Shown here: in pieces, positions 11,112 through 22,806 of the stretch
How positions within the stretch are numbered: the stretch's first letter is position 1
How the letters are laid out: the number at the start of each line of letters is the position of its first letter
DNA from: Fimbriimonas sp.
Lineage (GTDB): Bacteria > Armatimonadota > Fimbriimonadia > Fimbriimonadales > Fimbriimonadaceae
Assembly (NCBI GenBank): GCA_031292555.1
Contig: JARLGV010000010.1
Coordinates: 1-39,247, forward strand
Length of the DNA: 39,247 bases
Reading direction: 5' to 3'
Made by a program: the position numbers and the translations under genes
Notes under the pieces: model-generated
Databases searched by the model: none
Seen by the model: only the letters and a program-made list of their open reading frames with translations
What the model was told of the DNA's origin: nothing

Positions 11112-11966
11112 ATGCTCATTGATTGGTTCACCGTTTGTGCCCAGGTCATCAACTTCCTCATCCTCGTGTGGTTGATGAAGCGGTCTCTTTACAAGCCCAT
11201 TCTCTCCGCAATCGAGACAAGGGAGAAAAAGATTGCCACTGAGATTGCGGCAGCCGATGCCAAGAAGGTCGACGCACAACGAGAGCACGACGAGTTTCAA
11301 CACAAGAACGAGGAGTTCGATAAGAAGCGAGCCGCTCTCATGACAAAAGCCCACGGCGACGCGAAGGCGGAACGTGAGCGGCTGCTAGGTGAAGCCCGAA
11401 CCGCCGCCGATGAGTTGACCGCGAAGCGTAAAGAATCACTGCGCGCCGAATCAATAAAGATCAATGAGGCGCTGAGCAGCCGTGCGCGTCAAGAGGTTTT
11501 TGCAGTCACAAGGAAGGCGCTAGCAGACCTGGCCACGACGAGTTTGGAAGAGCGAATGGGCGAGGTGTTCACCAGACGTCTGCTCGAACTCGACGCGAAG
11601 GCCAAGGAGGCTATCGGAGAGGCATTGAAAACTGCTGGATCGCCTACGGTAATCAGGAGTGCTTTCGACCTTCCCGATCAAGAGCGCACGGCGATCCAAA
11701 ATGCGGTTAACGAAACGTTCTCGACCTCTGTCGATCTCCGGTTTGAGGCTTCGCCAGCTCTGATAAGCGGAATTGAACTGAGCGTGAACGGGCAAAAGGT
11801 CTCATGGAGCATCGATGACTACTTGACATCCCTGGAGAAAGACGTCGATGAGCTTTTGACCGCTAAGAAATCGCCAGAGCCTGCAAAAATCGCGAAGCCG
11901 ACAAAAACTGCAAAGCTGACAAAAGCCGCTAAGAACGCAAAGACTGCAAAGGCTGCAAGCAAGTGA
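11112..11966 (+). CDS. atpF: N-type ATPase b subunit with delta-like C-terminus and a basic repeat tail
   Basis: The 284-residue peripheral stalk subunit. An N-terminal membrane helix (4-25) leads into a long charged coiled coil (about 30-160). Residues 175-250 then look like the C-terminal part of a delta subunit, including [20 protein letters not shown] and YLTSLEKDV. This fits the absence of a separate atpH in the operon, a known N-ATPase trait. The last 35 residues are an alanine/lysine/threonine tail with repeated AK-x-T/A-K units, similar in style to histone H1-like tails, which I do not know from other b subunits. The GTGA overlap couples it to atpA. Confidence 0.92.
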   Translation: MLIDWFTVCAQVINFLILVWLMKRSLYKPILSAIETREKKIATEIAAADAKKVDAQREHDEFQHKNEEFDKKRAALMTKAHGDAKAERERLLGEARTAADELTAKRKESLRAESIKINEALSSRARQEVFAVTRKALADLATTSLEERMGEVFTRRLLELDAKAKEAIGEALKTAGSPTVIRSAFDLPDQERTAIQNAVNETFSTSVDLRFEASPALISGIELSVNGQKVSWSIDDYLTSLEKDVDELLTAKKSPEPAKIAKPTKTAKLTKAAKNAKTAKAASK

Positions 11967-13516
11967 GCTTTAAGACTGAGAGTTTAGAGGCGGTCATCGA
12001 TCGCACGTTTGACGGAATGAGTCAGGCGCGTGAGTCGTTCACGGCTCAGCTTGTGGCTCACGAAGTAGGCACGATCAAGTCCGTCTCAACCGGAATCGCC
12101 ACCGTCACCGGACTGCCCGGCGTCGGATTTGAAGAGCTGATCAAGTTTCCTGGCGGAGTCTACGGCATCGCCTTTAACGTCGACGAAGAAGAGATAGGCG
12201 TCGTCTTGCTCGGAGAGCATTGGCGCCTCCACGTTGGCGACGAGGTTGAGCGGACCGGTCGAGTTATGGATGTTCCGGTAGGCGACAGCCTCCTCGGAAG
12301 AGTTGTTGACCCTCTTGGTCAGCCGCTTGACGGAAAGGGAGCGGTGGCCGAACGCGCACGACTTCCGATCGAACGTCCGGCGCCTCCGATCATGGATCGA
12401 GCGCCAGTCACCATCCCACTCCAGACCGGCATCAAGGTGCTAGACGCTTTGATACCGATTGGACGAGGTCAGCGCGAGTTGATCTTGGGTGATCGCCAAA
12501 CGGGCAAAACGGCGATTGCCATAGACACAATCCTCAATCAGGGCGACAAGAACGTCGTTTGCGTTTATTGCGCGATCGGCCAGCGGGGTTCCGCTGTCGC
12601 CAAGGCAATCGCGGTCCTGCGAGAAGAGGGGGCAATGGACTACACGGTTGTCGTAGTGACTGAAGGCAATGACCCTCCCGGCCTGGCCTATATCGCTCCG
12701 TACGCTGCAACAAGTATTGCGGAGCACTTCATGGAAGCGGGACGCGACGTCCTGATTGTCTACGACGACCTTACTCAGCACGCGCGCGCCTATCGAGAGC
12801 TTTCGCTTCTCCTGCGAAGGCCCCCCGGACGCGAAGCTTTTCCTGGGGACATCTTCTATATCCACTCGCGCCTGTTAGAGAGAGCCACTCGCTTGGGAGA
12901 GGACCAGGGAGGCGGGTCGCTTACAGCGCTGCCCATCATTGAAACCGAAGCCCAAGATATTTCGGCGTATATTCCGACCAATCTGATCTCAATTACGGAC
13001 GGGCAGATCTATTTGTCACCGTCTCTATTCGAGTTGGGAGTGCTTCCTGCGGTCGATGTAGGCAAATCTGTATCTCGTGTTGGGGGTAAGGCTCAGCGCG
13101 CCGCGTTCCGTGCCGTCGCTGGAGACCTAAAGCTCGCATACGCACAGTTCGAGGAGCTTGAGGCCTTTTCGCGATTTGGCGCTCGCCTTGATGACGACAC
13201 TCGGAAGACCATTGAGCATGGCAAGCGAATTCGTGCATGTCTGAAGCAGGCGGAGCATTCACCCGTTTCTGTGCCAGGGCAAATTGCCGTGCTTTTGGCC
13301 CTCACTGCGAAGCTCTTCGAGTCTGTCCCTCTAGAGAAGATGACAGACGCCGTGAACGCAGTAAGTTCAGGGGACTCAGGCTTACCTAAGGAGATACGGG
13401 ACCGATTTGAGGTTGCCACCAAGCTGAGCGATGAGGATCGAGATAAAGTCATCGAAATCGCAAGCAAGTCGCTTGCCGACTTTGGCGTGGCCACGAAACC
13501 TGAGGAGAAGCCATGA
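11963..13516 (+). CDS. atpA: N-type ATPase alpha subunit
   Basis: The 517-residue non-catalytic nucleotide-binding subunit of the F1 head. It has the Walker A motif GDRQTGKT (176-183), the [10 protein letters not shown] region, the Walker B end [12 protein letters not shown], and the arginine-finger region preserved as [12 protein letters not shown]-like [15 protein letters not shown]. The start is GTG at 11963, overlapping the atpF stop; no better start exists, and the N-terminus lacks the longer helix that housekeeping alpha subunits use to bind delta. Its stop overlaps atpG by ATGA. Confidence 0.96.
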   Translation: MSFKTESLEAVIDRTFDGMSQARESFTAQLVAHEVGTIKSVSTGIATVTGLPGVGFEELIKFPGGVYGIAFNVDEEEIGVVLLGEHWRLHVGDEVERTGRVMDVPVGDSLLGRVVDPLGQPLDGKGAVAERARLPIERPAPPIMDRAPVTIPLQTGIKVLDALIPIGRGQRELILGDRQTGKTAIAIDTILNQGDKNVVCVYCAIGQRGSAVAKAIAVLREEGAMDYTVVVVTEGNDPPGLAYIAPYAATSIAEHFMEAGRDVLIVYDDLTQHARAYRELSLLLRRPPGREAFPGDIFYIHSRLLERATRLGEDQGGGSLTALPIIETEAQDISAYIPTNLISITDGQIYLSPSLFELGVLPAVDVGKSVSRVGGKAQRAAFRAVAGDLKLAYAQFEELEAFSRFGARLDDDTRKTIEHGKRIRACLKQAEHSPVSVPGQIAVLLALTAKLFESVPLEKMTDAVNAVSSGDSGLPKEIRDRFEVATKLSDEDRDKVIEIASKSLADFGVATKPEEKP

Positions 13517-14406
13517 GCGACTCTGTCGCAAGTTTACGCAAGAAGATCGAGAACGCGGGAGATCTTCAGTCCGTGGTCCGAACGATGAAGGCCTTGGCTG
13601 CATCCAGCATCGGGCAGTACGAAGCTTCGGTGTTAGCCTTGGCGGATTACGCCCGGGCCCTGGAAATGGGCTTGACCGTGTGCTTCAGGGAAATTGGAGC
13701 GACGCCGACTGCATCGGAGCCATTTCGCAAGTCAGATAGCGGTGACCTGACTGCGGTCGTTTTCGGGTCGGATCAAGGTCTCGTCGGCCAATTTAACGAG
13801 GCTATCGCCGACCATGCGATAACAGCGCTCAAGGCTCTCCCGGGCGAGCCTCAGGTCTGGGCGGTCGGAGAGCGCGTCCGATGGTTATTGGCGGACGCCA
13901 AACTAGATGTGAAGGGGCTATTCGCCGTTCCCACCTCCGTACAATCGATTACCCAACTCGTTGGGGAGGTTCAGTTGGCAGTTGAGGCCCGCGGTGCGGC
14001 AACTCCGAATGCGAGTGTCTATGTCTTCCACAATCAACCCAGACCCGGTGCTCTCTACGAACCGATTGGCGAACGATTGCTGCCCCTCGATGACAGGTGG
14101 CGGGCCGAACTTGTCAAGATTGACTGGCCGACTGGAAATCTGCCCGAACTGCTTTGCTCCAGCGCGGCTACTCTAGGCGCGCTCATCAGCGGGCACCTGT
14201 TTATTGCCGTGTTCAAAGCTTGCGCGGAGTCGCTCGCAAGCGAAAATGCAAGCCGCCTTGCCGCGATGCAACGTGCCGAAAAGAACATCGATGAACTGTT
14301 AGAAAGCCTTCAAGGCAAGTTCCATAGCTTGCGCCAAAGCGGTATCGACGAAGAACTCTTCGACGTGGTCTCAGGGTTCGAAGCCCTATCAGGAACCAAA
14401 AACTAG
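13513..14406 (+). CDS. atpG: N-type ATPase gamma subunit
   Basis: The 297-residue central shaft. N- and C-terminal helices ([21 protein letters not shown] at the start; [20 protein letters not shown] near the end) form the coiled coil turning inside the alpha/beta ring. The Rossmann-like body has [12 protein letters not shown], the counterpart of the usual SDRGLCGxxN. It is the last gene of the operon; the right-hand tRNA-like repeat follows 175 bp downstream. Confidence 0.93.
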   Translation: MSDSVASLRKKIENAGDLQSVVRTMKALAASSIGQYEASVLALADYARALEMGLTVCFREIGATPTASEPFRKSDSGDLTAVVFGSDQGLVGQFNEAIADHAITALKALPGEPQVWAVGERVRWLLADAKLDVKGLFAVPTSVQSITQLVGEVQLAVEARGAATPNASVYVFHNQPRPGALYEPIGERLLPLDDRWRAELVKIDWPTGNLPELLCSSAATLGALISGHLFIAVFKACAESLASENASRLAAMQRAEKNIDELLESLQGKFHSLRQSGIDEELFDVVSGFEALSGTKN

Positions 14407-14481
14407 TGGCATGACGGGTCAACGATGTGGTGCTTCGAACCCTCAGGCATGACCGGAGAACCTCGTGAATCACCAGCTCGG

Positions 14482-14517
14482 TCTCTCAAGGGTCCCTCAA
14501 TTACCAGGGACAGAGAG
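14482..14517 (+). terminator. Hairpin downstream of the ATPase operon, possible terminator
   Basis: GTCCCT (14492-14497) pairs with AGGGAC (14506-14511) across an 8-nt loop, and outside this CTCTC (14483-14487) pairs with GAGAG (14513-14517) with an uneven internal bulge. It lies about 85 bp after the atpG stop, a sensible place for transcription to end, but no U-tract follows, so it may be a processing or stability hairpin instead. Confidence 0.35.
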
Positions 14518-14568
14518 GGACGATCATGGACGCAGTGGAACTCAAATCTTGTGCTTTTACGTGTAAAA

Positions 14569-14619
14569 TTCCAATGACACTGTAGGGGTCACAGGTTCAA
14601 GTCCTCTCGGCCGCGCCAT
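14569..14619 (+). repeat. tRNA-Val-like 3' half, right copy of the flanking direct repeat (attL/attR candidate)
   Basis: Bases 14581-14605 repeat 2013-2037 exactly. Before it, 14574-14580 read ATGACAC, a proper anticodon loop with U33, anticodon GAC (valine) and A37, flanked by TTCCA and TGTAG, which pair at four of five positions. After the T loop the match ends: the T-stem 3' side is CCTCT (one mismatch to ACAGG) and the acceptor part is CGGCCGC-G-CCA, which has no 5' partner upstream. It is therefore also a fragment, with the D arm and acceptor 5' strand absent. The partial match to the left copy extends back to about 14569. Confidence 0.72.
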
Positions 14620-14782
14620 CGCTCAGATCTTGCCGCGTGGTTCTTTTGCGAACGCGAGAGAAATGCGTTTCGCGGAACGGACTGCAACGCATTTGACAAT
14701 CGCTCCAGTCGTGAGGTCTAGTTCAAATCTTCCGAACGCGAACTTGACCATGCAAGCAGGCAAACTGCCTTTCGGTCTTTGA

Positions 14783-18124
<3,342 letters not shown>

Positions 18125-18661
18125 TCGTATGCTCGGTGTGGGCACGATGGAGCCATATAGGAAGTCGATGCCCCTCGAAGTACAGTGGCCTTACTTGGTC
18201 ATGGCTGGTGGGATACATAACGTTGGACCGGAGTTCGCCACTTATATTTGAGCCATCTTTCTAGGATTACCTGGCCGTCACGGATGAAGATTCTGGTCGT
18301 GGAGGACGATGCCAAGATCGCAGTCGGGGTCCGGGAGGGGTTGGACGACGTGGGCTACAACTCACGGCGTCTGCGGCGGTGAAGGTGCTTTGACGATGGC
18401 CGAGACGACTGCATATTTACTTATCGTTCTGGACCTGGTCCCTCCCGTCGTTGAACGTCATGGAGATCTGACGCAGGCTCTAGGCATTAAGCCCTTTATG
18501 GGGCATTCTGTCGTCCCCGCTGATACGCACTGGCCGCTTGTATGCAGCCACCCTACTGCGCGATCTATGCGACAAGTCCGACGAAGACGGTTCATCGCAA
18601 ACTCAACGACCCGTCGAATGTGCACGAGGCGAGAACGGTAATCGCTCCCGCCATTCGATTC
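18125..18661. other. Gene-poor gap containing the response-regulator relic
   Basis: Apart from the receiver relic at 18284-18460, the stretch shows no coding pattern on either strand that I can recognise. It may hold further decayed parts of the same regulator. Confidence 0.5.
18284..18460 (+). pseudogene. Broken response-regulator receiver domain
   Basis: ATG at 18284 begins MKILVVEDDAKIAVGVREGL, the N-terminus of an OmpR-type receiver with its acidic pair, but the frame stops at 18382 after 32 codons. In another frame the sequence continues with GGEGALTMAETTAYLLIVLD, matching the receiver stretch that ends in the phospho-acceptor Asp. After that the similarity is lost, and no DNA-binding domain or histidine kinase follows. 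It is a frameshifted and truncated gene. Confidence 0.75.
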
Positions 18662-19531
18662 CTATTGCCTGCCTGGTTTCCATGTGTAGGTGTAGGTAGC
18701 GGGAGATCGTCCGAGATTGCCGCCGCTTCGGTTCGCGATCACGATCTGGTTCCCGTTGCCCCCTTTGCCGACCGTAAATCCGCATGAGGCGCTCGATTCG
18801 GTGCTCAATTGGCCCGTGCTCGCATAGCCGGCGTACGCCTTCTGCAACGTAATGGCGGTCACGTCGCCGTTCACCTCCCATCGAACCGTCATCCCGACGC
18901 TGGGATGATACAGTGGCGCAAAGGATGCGGTGGCAGTGCCAAACAAATGATAGGTTTGACCGGGTAGAAGCTCTGCTGGCGGCGTGTCCCAGGTGCCTTT
19001 CAGCATCGCCAGCTGGTTGCCAGAGTTTGGGTCGACCTCTGTCTCGGTAAGGCTTGCCGCATCCATGACGCCGCTCCAACCCCGATCTCGCTGCGGCTGA
19101 CTGCCGTAGTCCGTTTTTGTCAACACGTACCGGCCGTTACTGACGGTTACGCGCGAGAGCGCGAATTGCTGCGTGACAATATCGAGTTCCAACTTGTTCG
19201 TCGAAGTGTTCCACGTTCCGCGCAGGTTGCCCGGCTGGGGTGGATCGCTCAGCCTCAGGTACTGGCCGACTACGCGTTCCTTGTCGATCAGGGTACCGTC
19301 GAATACGTAGTCCTGTTCATCAGCATCTTGGGATACCCTGACCCTGGCAAAGCCGCGGATGGCGAAGCTTCCATCCGCCTTCTGGGTCAAGGCGACTCGG
19401 GTACTGACCCAATACTCGAACTTGGAGGCGTTGTTCGCAGTGGTATAGGTGTAGATTCCAGCCTCAGGCGGCCCAGCCAGTGCGGCGCAAGCGATGAATA
19501 GAAGGAAGCCTAAGCAAAGCGATCTGAGCAT
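18662..19531 (-). CDS. Secreted protein of unknown function
   Basis: A 289-residue protein with a clear signal peptide (MLRSLCLGFLLFIACAALAG). The chosen ATG has AGGAG at good spacing; a start five codons upstream is possible. The mature part is rich in beta-prone Thr/Ser/Gly segments and contains repeated G-T-W-(N/D)-T units (LRGTWNTST near residue 110, MLKGTWDTPP near 185), suggesting two related beta-sheet domains. I do not recognise the family. Nothing in the neighbourhood assigns a role. Confidence 0.7.
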   Translation of the reverse strand: MLRSLCLGFLLFIACAALAGPPEAGIYTYTTANNASKFEYWVSTRVALTQKADGSFAIRGFARVRVSQDADEQDYVFDGTLIDKERVVGQYLRLSDPPQPGNLRGTWNTSTNKLELDIVTQQFALSRVTVSNGRYVLTKTDYGSQPQRDRGWSGVMDAASLTETEVDPNSGNQLAMLKGTWDTPPAELLPGQTYHLFGTATASFAPLYHPSVGMTVRWEVNGDVTAITLQKAYAGYASTGQLSTESSASCGFTVGKGGNGNQIVIANRSGGNLGRSPATYTYTWKPGRQ

Positions 19532-20002
19532 AAGAACTCCTAGCAAAACACACAGGATTCTACGACAGGTGCGTGGACGGCAACAAGGTATTGATTACGC
19601 GAGACAACCGCGCAAGTCGTTCTATCCGCCAACGGGTCGACTTGCATAGGCCGATCGATCAAGCTGCCCAAGTACCTGTCCGTCGCCGAGAAGAATTGCG
19701 ACAAATATTCCCTCGTCTGCAAGGGTCGGGCGCACGCCTTGCTCTGGAAGGCGTGCGGAAGCTCATCGGCGAAGCAGCAGGCTCCTTCGAGGCCCGCTCT
19801 GAGGATATGGCCGACTAGTCAACAGACCTCATTTCTAGCTTTCTCGGCACTGAAGCAATGCAACCAAGGCAAGCGTGCATCGGCTGTCGGCAGTCCAAGC
19901 AGGGACCATGTTCTGTGAACGTCACAGACTGCTCGCAGCCGGCCCCCCAAAGAACGGGTCCCTCTTGGCCCTTAGCCATTTCGGGACCCATTTACTCAAG
20001 TC
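19532..20002. other. Gap with acetyltransferase relic
   Basis: Some 470 bases between two minus-strand genes. The relic at 19668-19815 is the only thing recognised. The promoter of the secreted protein gene should lie at the left end on the minus strand, directly before its AGGAG site; no clear -35/-10 was seen. Confidence 0.5.
19668..19815 (+). pseudogene. Relic of a GNAT-type acetyltransferase, paralogue of the gene at 22222
   Basis: Bases 19668-19738 match 22346-22416 at about 77% by eye (GTCCGTCGCCGAGAAGAA is shared), and 19739-19815 match 22594-22674 (CTCTGGAAGGCG, GAGGATATG and others). The roughly 177 bases between the two blocks in the intact gene are missing here, and the join shifts the frame, so KGRAHA is followed out of frame by LALEGVRKLIGEAAGSF. 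No start region survives. It is a deleted duplicate. Confidence 0.75.
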
Positions 20003-21049
20003 CTAGTTCCCGCAGGCAGGGTGCGCCCCGTCCGCGTCTGTCGTCCAGTAGCAGATATTGCCGACGGTCTGACGCCAGTCAAGTGACTTGGCATGCCCAT
20101 CCGTCCACATGACGTTAAGTTTGCCGGCATGGCGGCTTTGGATGCCGCTCGCGCTTAGGGCCAGCGCAACTTCCTGGGGGGTCGAGTTGCCGGAGGAATT
20201 GCCATCGGCGGCGAAGGTCCAGGCAACGCCGCCTCCAAGACCGCCGCCCTGGTTCATCCAATAGTGAGCATAGAAAGGATTCGGGTTGGTCGACCCACCC
20301 GTGGCCCACGTAAACTCGTTGCCGTTCAGCTTCGTCGGATCGACGACTCCGGACTCGCCGGTGGGTCCTGCCGAACCTCCGGCTGCAGACGATGTCACAT
20401 CCGGACCCGTGCCATAGGAACTGCCGTCCACAATCATAATGGTGCTGGCAACTCGGGGGATCGAAGTGGTGGTTGGCGGAACCGGAAGGTTGCTTGTTAC
20501 ACCGCCAGTTGTACTTGCTGCAGGCGACAGGTAGAAGTCATTGTGCGCATAGCTGTTCTGCCCTCCGTAGTTGAAGCCAGTCTGGGCGCCGTTGCCTTTG
20601 TATGTATTCTGGGTCGTGTTGCTGCCTGGGTAGAAATCTTTACTTTGGTCAGGGCAGTGGAAGAGCGGATTGCTCTTGGTGTACGGCGCAAGCATATACA
20701 CCCAAAAGAGGCGCGCGTTAACCGGGGCGCCAATACCGCCGGCTTGGTCTGGGGCAGTCGAATTGAGGCCGTTGGCCTGGTTCCCAAGATACTCTTGACA
20801 TGTTGTCGTCGCAGCATAGTTGTTAGCGGGGTTCCCACCGCAATTCCAACGATGTCCGTACAACATGTCGTCGTAGTCGTTCGTATACAAGTAAGTCGCC
20901 GTGCCGCCCTGCTTGAGGTTGGAGAGACAGGAGGTCTTCTTTGCAGCCTCCTTCGCCTGGGCGAATACGGGGAAAAGAATGGCGGCAAGAATCGCTATTA
21001 TCGCGATTACTACGAGAAGCTCGATAAGGGTAAATGCTCGTCGGATCAT
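20003..21049 (-). CDS. DUF1559-type prepilin-like protein with H-X9-DG motif
   Basis: A 348-residue type II/IV pseudopilin-like protein. The N-terminus [20 protein letters not shown] is a class III signal cut before Phe by prepilin peptidase, followed by a hydrophobic helix that anchors or assembles the protein. The body (Gly/Ser/Thr/Asn-rich) ends in the H-X9-DG motif [18 protein letters not shown]. Planctomycetes and Armatimonadota carry many such paralogues of unknown role at the cell surface. ATG 21049 is preceded by GGAGGCGAGGAG; the frame is open 28 codons further upstream, but the prepilin signal fixes the start. No assembly genes are adjacent. Confidence 0.93.
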   Translation of the reverse strand: MIRRAFTLIELLVVIAIIAILAAILFPVFAQAKEAAKKTSCLSNLKQGGTATYLYTNDYDDMLYGHRWNCGGNPANNYAATTTCQEYLGNQANGLNSTAPDQAGGIGAPVNARLFWVYMLAPYTKSNPLFHCPDQSKDFYPGSNTTQNTYKGNGAQTGFNYGGQNSYAHNDFYLSPAASTTGGVTSNLPVPPTTTSIPRVASTIMIVDGSSYGTGPDVTSSAAGGSAGPTGESGVVDPTKLNGNEFTWATGGSTNPNPFYAHYWMNQGGGLGGGVAWTFAADGNSSGNSTPQEVALALSASGIQSRHAGKLNVMWTDGHAKSLDWRQTVGNICYWTTDADGAHPACGN

Positions 21050-21198
21050 GTGGTTTTCTCCTCGCCTCCGACGATAAAAAGACCACATTAAGGTGGCATT
21101 AAGCGATTTCGCATGAGAATATATTCTTAACACGTGAGGAGGCCTATTGCTTCCCTATTCGCATGAATGCTGCCCAGCGAGCGGACCGGTTTTTGCAC

Positions 21199-21720
21199 CT
21201 AGACGGCGAGATGCCGAAGAGATTTGCTCCTTCTGAGCCTGCGTCTGGCGCAAGGTCTGAGGCCGAGCCACCGCGCAGTCGGGCCGGTGCTTTCGTCGCA
21301 GCATCCACCATCCTCAACGACCAATTCTGTGCCTTCGCGCTCGGATTCTGCCAGGACCGCTCGGCCCCTCGGGCTTGCGCACCATTGATTGACGCGCTTC
21401 TTGAGCTCAATTCCAAGAAGTTTGGTGTCTCGCGTCACATCCTGGTCCCAGCTAATGGTCTCGTCAAACGCTTCAAAGACGGTCTCCACAAGATCCACGT
21501 AATGAGTGTGGATCCGGTAGGCGAGCCATTGACCACGCCTACGAGTTCGCACGATGCCGGAGTCCCGCAGCTTCCTGAGTCGAAGGTCCACAACGCTTCT
21601 ATCCTCGCCAAGAACATGCTGAACCTCGCAAATGCAGAGCTCTCCTTGCCTCAAGAGAGCAAGCACCCTTATCGTGAGCGGGTCGCCCAGACACTGACCG
21701 AACAGTACGACATTGTGCAT
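21199..21720 (-). CDS. ArsR-family transcriptional regulator with CxC metal-site motif
   Basis: A 173-residue protein with a winged helix-turn-helix in the first 75 residues (LGDPLTIRVLALL, then ELCICEVQHVLG, then VVDLRLRKLRDSGIV, then RRGQWLAYRI). ELCxCEL is the form used by arsenite/antimonite sensors, whose Cys pair binds metalloid and releases DNA. The C-terminal 90 residues go beyond the usual ~110-residue length and include a GGCCDES Cys pair, possibly a second thiol site. It is divergent from a second ArsR gene across 78 bp. No ars resistance genes follow. Confidence 0.85.
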   Translation of the reverse strand: MHNVVLFGQCLGDPLTIRVLALLRQGELCICEVQHVLGEDRSVVDLRLRKLRDSGIVRTRRRGQWLAYRIHTHYVDLVETVFEAFDETISWDQDVTRDTKLLGIELKKRVNQWCASPRGRAVLAESEREGTELVVEDGGCCDESTGPTARWLGLRPCARRRLRRSKSLRHLAV

Positions 21721-21754
21721 CCCAGTCCCCCAATCTTAACATAAGTCGCTCCAA

Positions 21755-21776
21755 CGTTTCTAAGAATAACGAAACC
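21755..21776. promoter_or_regulatory. Inverted repeat between the divergent ArsR genes, candidate operator
   Basis: GTTTC (21756-21760) and its inverse GAAAC (21771-21775) flank TAAGAATAAC within the 78-bp shared promoter region. The position suits a shared ArsR operator, but the repeat is short and the match to known ArsR sites is only general. Confidence 0.35.
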
Positions 21777-21798
21777 AATCGAAAGGTAATCTTCCAAG

Positions 21799-22146
21799 AT
21801 GGATTTGTCCGAGGAGCGGGCCGTAATGTTCAAGGCCTTGGGGGATAAAACCCGAGTGACCATTCTGGACTTTCTGCGAGAGCGGTACTGCAGCGTGGCG
21901 CTTGGCGACCGGGGGGACGTCCATCGGGTCGAAGGTCCTTCGGTAGGAGAGATCTGCTGCCACATTACTGGTAAAGACAAGATCAACTCAACTATCTCGT
22001 TCCACATCAACGAACTCAAGGATGCCGGTCTCGTCGCCGTCGAGCGTCGCGGCAAATACATGATTTGTAGCGTCAATCGCGTTGCTCTGGCTCGGCTCGC
22101 CACTTACCTCGGCGATGATGCGGCCAAGACGGAGGAATGCTGCTGA
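21799..22146 (+). CDS. ArsR-family transcriptional regulator, cysteine-rich
   Basis: A 115-residue winged-helix regulator. It shows MFKALGDKTRVTILDFL (helices 1-2), GEICCHITG leading into the recognition helix STISFHINELKDAGLV, and the wing VERRGKYMICSV. The tail ends in EECC. Cysteines at GEICC and in the tail suggest a thiol or metal sensor, but the spacing differs from the classic ELCVC site. An insert of about 20 residues (RYCSVALGDRGDVHRVEG) lies before the recognition region, longer than usual. It probably controls itself, the divergent ArsR gene and perhaps the acetyltransferase that follows 75 bp downstream. Confidence 0.85.
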   Translation: MDLSEERAVMFKALGDKTRVTILDFLRERYCSVALGDRGDVHRVEGPSVGEICCHITGKDKINSTISFHINELKDAGLVAVERRGKYMICSVNRVALARLATYLGDDAAKTEECC

Positions 22147-22221
22147 CCTCGTACATCCACGGACCGTATGTCGTACGGACCTGTTATCCTGGCAACGATC
22201 TCAAAGGAGAGCGAATCGAAC

Positions 22222-22806
22222 ATGAGTGACTTCGTCGTCAAACCCCTCGACTCATCCGCGTGGCCCGCCTATGCGGATCTGATCGAACGGCACAACGGCG
22301 TCTGGGGAGGGTGTTGGTGCATGGGGTTCCAGAAGGATGAAAAGCCCAAATACGGGTCCGTCGCCGAGAAGAAAGAGGACAAGCACTCACTCATTTGCAA
22401 AGGTCGGGCACACGCGGCGGTAGTGTTTGATGGGGACACCGCCGTAGGCTGGTGTCAGTACGGGCGGAGCGACGAAATTGCCCCCCGCAACAAGTTCAAG
22501 AAGACCTATTTACCAGGCCTGGAGGCTGAGCCCGACTGGAGGATTACCTGCTTCTTCGTGGATCGAAAGTACCGCGGCAAGGGAGTCGCCAGCCTGGCTC
22601 TGGAAGGCGCGCTCAAGCTCATCGCCGAAGCGGGCGGAGGCTTTGTCGAGGCGTACCCTGAGGATATGACCGACAGGACTACAAACCAGTCATTCATCTG
22701 TCTAGGCACCACCGCGATGTTTGAGCGAAGAGGCTTCGTTCGTCAGCGGCAAGTGGCAAAGCACCACTGGGTGATGACCAAGGTCGTGCCGATGATCTCC
22801 CTTTAG
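22222..22806 (+). CDS. GNAT-family N-acetyltransferase
   Basis: A 194-residue cytosolic acetyltransferase. The acetyl-CoA loop is RGKGVASLALEGAL, preceded by the strand WRITCFFVDRKY and followed by TTAMFERRGFVRQRQVAKHH, the usual C-terminal GNAT layout. The N-terminal half has HNGVWGGCWCMGF, a W-G-G-C-W-C-M signature I recall from a GNAT subfamily of unknown substrate. ATG 22222 is preceded by AAAGGAGA, which decides the start over the frame opening at 22168. A deleted copy of the gene lies at 19668-19815. Confidence 0.87.
   Translation: MSDFVVKPLDSSAWPAYADLIERHNGVWGGCWCMGFQKDEKPKYGSVAEKKEDKHSLICKGRAHAAVVFDGDTAVGWCQYGRSDEIAPRNKFKKTYLPGLEAEPDWRITCFFVDRKYRGKGVASLALEGALKLIAEAGGGFVEAYPEDMTDRTTNQSFICLGTTAMFERRGFVRQRQVAKHHWVMTKVVPMISL

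Noticed and set aside
20264-21091. 275-residue plus-strand frame over the prepilin gene
   Set aside because: It is a shadow of the DUF1559 gene on the other strand.
21163-21744. 193-residue plus-strand frame over the ArsR gene
   Set aside because: It is the complement of a clear ArsR winged-helix gene and has no features of its own.
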